A DNA stretch of 64,000 nt from UBA9732 sp963621975 (GTDB lineage Bacteria > Spirochaetota > Spirochaetia > Sphaerochaetales > Sphaerochaetaceae), in assembly GCA_963621975.1 (NCBI GenBank), contig CAVFGI010000001.1:186001-250000 (forward strand), given 5' to 3'. A program made the translations under genes and the position numbers. This document shows, piece after piece, positions 61,228-64,000 of the stretch. Under the pieces are notes generated by a model, which saw only the letters and a list, made by a program, of their open reading frames with translations, was not told where the DNA came from and searched no databases. The first letter of the stretch is position 1, and every line of letters starts with the position of its first letter.

Positions 61228-62163
61228 TCAGTATTGATAAATCTTTGTGCCGGTATCGCCATGAAGAGCCTGAAGAGCCTTATCAAGAGAAGTAATAATA
61301 GCAACTCTACCCTTCTTGCTTTCAGCAAACTGAACACATGCCTGAACCTTAGGGAGCATGGAACCTGGAGCAAAATGGCCCTGAGCGGCTAGTTCTTTTG
61401 CTCTAGAAGGGGAAAGCTCAGAAAGCCACTCTTCATTTTCTTTTCTATAGTTAATAGCTACTTTTTCAACAGCAGTTAAAATAACAAGTTGATCTGCATC
61501 AATCAACTCAGCAAGTTTTTCAGACGCAAAATCTTTATCAATAACAGCTGGAGTACCATAGAGTTTTCCGTCCTTGCGTACTACAGGAATACCGCCACCA
61601 CCAACGGTGATAACAACACAACCCTGAGCAATAAGGCCTTCAACAGCTTTCTTTTCAATAACATCAATTGGTTTTGGAGAAGGAACAACCTGTCTATAGC
61701 CACGTCCGGCATCCTCAACCATTGTATAACCTTTTTCTTTAGCAATTCTTTCTGCAGTAGCCTTGTCATAAAAAGCCCCAACTGGTTTTGTTGGATGTGT
61801 AAAAGCTTGGTCGTTTTCGTCTACTAACACCTGTGTTACAACCGTAGCAACCTCTTTTTCAATACCTCGAGAAACTAATTCATTTCCAATAGCATTTTGA
61901 AGGTGATATCCTATATATCCTTGGCTCATAGCACCACACTCAGGGAATGGCATATCTGATTTAATTGCCTTAGCTTCAGCAGCAGTGGCCATACCAAGGT
62001 TAATCATACCAACTTGAGGTCCATTACCATGTGCTATAACAACTTCATTTCCTGCTGCAATTAAATCAACAATAGGCTTTGCGGTCTCTCTGACCAATTC
62101 AAGCTGTTCATATGGTGTATTTCCTAATGCGTTTCCACCAAGTGCAATCACAATCTTAGACAT
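61228..62163 (-). CDS. arcC: Carbamate kinase
   Basis: A 311-aa carbamate kinase making ATP from carbamoyl phosphate and ADP, the last step of arginine (deiminase) or other carbamoyl-phosphate-yielding fermentation. Family stretches: IVIALGGNALG at the N-terminus, AHGNGPQVGMINL near 45, FGECGAMSQGYIGYHLQ-like PECGAMSQGYIGYHLQNAI near 72, and GGGGIPVVRKDG near 195. No arcA, arcB or arcD gene is nearby. It has its own promoter. Confidence 0.94.
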   Translation of the reverse strand: MSKIVIALGGNALGNTPYEQLELVRETAKPIVDLIAAGNEVVIAHGNGPQVGMINLGMATAAEAKAIKSDMPFPECGAMSQGYIGYHLQNAIGNELVSRGIEKEVATVVTQVLVDENDQAFTHPTKPVGAFYDKATAERIAKEKGYTMVEDAGRGYRQVVPSPKPIDVIEKKAVEGLIAQGCVVITVGGGGIPVVRKDGKLYGTPAVIDKDFASEKLAELIDADQLVILTAVEKVAINYRKENEEWLSELSPSRAKELAAQGHFAPGSMLPKVQACVQFAESKKGRVAIITSLDKALQALHGDTGTKIYQY

Positions 62164-62214
62164 TTCTTAACTCCTTAGTGCGTAGACTTACTTGCCAGCA
62201 CAACTTACTTGTCT

Positions 62215-62242
62215 AGTATATCGCAAATGCAACAAATTGCAA
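62215..62242 (-). promoter_or_regulatory. Sigma-70 promoter for carbamate kinase, with direct repeat
   Basis: Minus-strand TTGCAA (62237-62242) and TATACT (62215-62220) with a 16-bp spacer, 52 nt before the arcC ATG. The plus strand here reads TGCAACAAAT twice (about 62228-62247), a direct repeat across the -35 element that could be an operator. Confidence 0.55.
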
Positions 62243-62248
62243 CAAATA

Positions 62249-62866
62249 TTAAACCTTATCTCCTCTTGTTTCATGCAAAATACGTTTTACTTCTGGATCT
62301 TGGAAAACCATATCAATTTCTTCAGAAGTTAGACCAACATATTCATGACAAAGATAGTGAATCCAAGTTTCATCAGCTGGAGAATTGAGAATATGACGTC
62401 TGCAATAATAATCGGGCTGAATAGGAAGTGGTTCAGTATCCTTGTAGAGTGGAACTTTATAATCAAATACAGCTATTTTAAGGTCCTCACGAGGAATTCC
62501 CTTGTCCATAATAATGCTTGCAAGTTTGTTAACCGTATTACCAGTGTCAAAAATATCGTCTACAAGAAGAACTTTGTCGCCAGCACGGAGATACTCTGGG
62601 GAATATGTCCAGCCATCTACTTGCACGCGTGTTTGATCGCGTAGAACAGTATATGAGCGTGCTACAACAGCCGCATATAAGACCGGTCTTCTGTGCTCTT
62701 TTAGGCAAATCATTTTGAAGTATTCTGAGAAGACATTTGCCATGTAGACTCCTCCACGGAGAGAGACATAAATAACATCAGGAATGAATCCGTCTTCTTT
62801 GTGCATCTTATAGGCAAGTTTCAATGCGCTGTCTCTAATAACATCATGCGGAATAAAGTCCTTCAT
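62249..62866 (-). CDS. Phosphoribosyltransferase
   Basis: A 205-aa type I phosphoribosyltransferase. The PRPP-binding motif VLLVDDIFDTGNTVNKLA is near residue 98, and YVSLRGGVYMANVFSEYF near 35 holds the loop that contacts pyrophosphate. It most resembles hypoxanthine/guanine or xanthine phosphoribosyltransferases used in purine salvage, but the base specificity is not evident. The ATG at 62866 is used (GGGGACAGG upstream); a GTG 5 codons before is possible. It follows map by 31 nt. Confidence 0.85.
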   Translation of the reverse strand: MKDFIPHDVIRDSALKLAYKMHKEDGFIPDVIYVSLRGGVYMANVFSEYFKMICLKEHRRPVLYAAVVARSYTVLRDQTRVQVDGWTYSPEYLRAGDKVLLVDDIFDTGNTVNKLASIIMDKGIPREDLKIAVFDYKVPLYKDTEPLPIQPDYYCRRHILNSPADETWIHYLCHEYVGLTSEEIDMVFQDPEVKRILHETRGDKV

Positions 62867-62897
62867 ACCTGTCCCCCTCACTGAGCCTTATGGCCCA

Positions 62898-63653
62898 TTA
62901 AATCTGTGTCAAAATCTCAGGGCCATTTGCAGTAATGGCAACTGTATGTTCAAAATGTGCAGATGGTTTATGATCTGCAGTAATAACAGTCCAGCCATCT
63001 GGCATATCAATAATATTCTTTGTCCCAAGGTTAATCATTGGTTCAATAGCAATGACCATACCTTCTTTTATGCGAGGATTTGGCATATATCTACATACAT
63101 AGTTAGGAATTTCTGGATCCTCGTGAACTTTAAGTCCAACTCCATGACCACAGTATTCTCTGACAACACCAAAGCCATTTTTATCTGCATGATCAAAAAC
63201 TGCAGCACCTATATCTTGAATTCTAGAATGAGGATTATCTAAAACACTAATTCCTCTGTATAAACACTCTCTAGTAACCTTAACTAGCTTTTCAACCTCT
63301 GGTGCAACACTTCCAACAATGTATGTTCTTGCGCTATCTGAGAAATAACCTTTTAAATTAATCCCTAAATCAATACTAACAATATCGCCTTCATGAATAA
63401 TTCTTTTTTTCTTTGGAATTCCATGAATAATTTCCTCGTTAATGCTAACGCAAGCAGTTGCAGGAAATCCTTCAAAATTCAAGAAAGCAGGCTTTCCACC
63501 ATGTTGAGTAATAAAATCATGGCATATTTTATCTATATCCATTGTAGACATGCCTGGAAGAACTTTTCCTTCTAAAGAATCAAGAAGCTGGCAAAGAAGA
63601 TGACAGGATTTTCTTATTCCATCAATTTGTTCATTTGTCTTCAGTAGAATCAT
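62898..63653 (-). CDS. map: Methionine aminopeptidase, type I
   Basis: A 251-aa dinuclear-metal enzyme removing N-terminal Met. Metal ligands appear in GDIVSIDLGINLKGYFSDSA near residue 90 (D97, D108 type), YCGHGVGLKVHEDPE near 170 (His) and MVIAIEPMINLG near 205 (Glu), with a last Glu in AHFEHTVAIT near 235. HIGHISG is absent, as in type I without the extra zinc finger. Its start overlaps the nusB stop by 23 nt. Confidence 0.96.
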   Translation of the reverse strand: MILLKTNEQIDGIRKSCHLLCQLLDSLEGKVLPGMSTMDIDKICHDFITQHGGKPAFLNFEGFPATACVSINEEIIHGIPKKKRIIHEGDIVSIDLGINLKGYFSDSARTYIVGSVAPEVEKLVKVTRECLYRGISVLDNPHSRIQDIGAAVFDHADKNGFGVVREYCGHGVGLKVHEDPEIPNYVCRYMPNPRIKEGMVIAIEPMINLGTKNIIDMPDGWTVITADHKPSAHFEHTVAITANGPEILTQI

Positions 63654-64000
63654 GCAAATACCTCACAACAGTGTCCAAAAGGCCATTGATGAATCTATAG
63701 TTGACTTCAGTGCTGTATTCTTGGGAGAGTTTCACAGCCTCGTCTATGACAATGCTGGGATGTATATCCTTGCAGTACAAAAGAGTATAGATACTAAGTC
63801 TTAGGATGTTTCTATCAACAATACTTATGTTTTCAATACTTCGTTTGGAAGAAAATCTATTAATAATCTCGTCAATCTCGTCTAAATGTTGAAGAACTCC
63901 GTTAATCATTAAAGAAGCATACAAAGTCACATCAGACTCAAGCTTTTCTTCCTCTTCTTTTGTGTAACCAACAAAACCCTCTGTATAAGGCAGAGGGCAT
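63631..64000 (-). CDS. nusB: NusB transcription antitermination factor (partial)
   Basis: The C-terminal 122 codons of NusB; the frame is open to the right edge and the start lies outside. It shows DRNILRLSIYTLLYCKDIHP and SIVIDEAVKLSQEYSTEVNY, then RFINGLLDTVVRYLHDSTED at the end, the conserved NusB helices that pair with NusE and BoxA RNA. The upstream visible part reads PYTEGFVGYTKEEEEKLESD. It overlaps map by 23 nt. Confidence 0.9.
   Translation of the reverse strand, partial: CPLPYTEGFVGYTKEEEEKLESDVTLYASLMINGVLQHLDEIDEIINRFSSKRSIENISIVDRNILRLSIYTLLYCKDIHPSIVIDEAVKLSQEYSTEVNYRFINGLLDTVVRYLHDSTEDK

Noticed and set aside
1..64000. Mobile elements, CRISPR arrays, attachment sites or a replication origin
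   Set aside because: No transposase, integrase, phage gene or regularly spaced repeat is seen. dnaG and rpoD are present but no dnaA, dnaN or DnaA-box cluster.

Overview
The window reads as a chromosomal segment of a low-GC, host-associated-type spirochaete, most like Treponema or a close relative. The evidence is the mix of genes rather than one marker: a PUR-domain protein of the BpuR type, an unusually short SMC, a eukaryotic-type IleRS, DUF1015 and DUF164 proteins, an Rnf complex, a GH57-like protein and relaxed spirochaetal lipoboxes. I see no insertion sequence, prophage, CRISPR array or integron. Almost all of the DNA is coding and genes often overlap by 4 nt. Two genes run off the window: tctA at the left edge and nusB at the right.

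Region by region. 1-5300 (all minus): a tripartite tricarboxylate transporter (tctC-tctB-tctA) behind a Gfo/Idh/MocA oxidoreductase with its own promoter, then a ROK regulator and mazG. 5290-13990 (all minus): a radical-SAM/DUF2344 protein, a lipoprotein, the RNase P RNA gene, a zinc-ribbon coiled-coil protein, rpoD, dnaG and a CxxCxxCC protein. 14060-15940: tRNA-Tyr, tRNA-Thr and a uracil permease preceded by a strong small ORF whose stop codon lies in the loop of an intrinsic terminator. 16050-20434: DUF1015, a small membrane protein plus AroH chorismate mutase, a TsaC/YrdC protein, a DivIC/FtsB-like protein and an acidic EP-repeat membrane protein.

20431-35284 is one long minus-strand run: rnfCDGEAB, a GH57-like protein with altered catalytic positions, prfB with a programmed +1 frameshift, a PEGA protein, ftsY, an exported protein, a LolCDE-type ABC exporter and RNase Z. 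35350-44689 holds a P-loop protein, pcnB, then hisS-hrpA-aroB-nifS-type desulfurase-thiI on the plus strand; the desulfurase has a near-consensus promoter predicting a leaderless mRNA. 44694-51191: trpS, a lipoprotein, ileS and cca. 51162-60157: rnc-acpP-rpmF-coaD-hypothetical-yraN, then rplS-trmD-rimM-khpA-rpsP-ffh-smc. 60262-64000: tRNA-Gly, the PUR protein, rnhB, carbamate kinase, a phosphoribosyltransferase, map and nusB.

Functionally this is a housekeeping region: translation (tRNAs, synthetases, RF2, ribosomal proteins, tRNA modification and CCA addition), replication and transcription initiation (dnaG, rpoD), protein targeting (ffh, ftsY, Lol), chromosome organisation (smc, PUR) and redox-coupled ion pumping (Rnf). 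I found no clearly new biological system. The most promising unexplained structures are the uracil-permease leader, the degenerate GH57 protein in the rnf/prfB run, the leaderless promoters, the rnpB gene embedded in a colinear gene run, and the consistent lack of space at every convergent gene pair.
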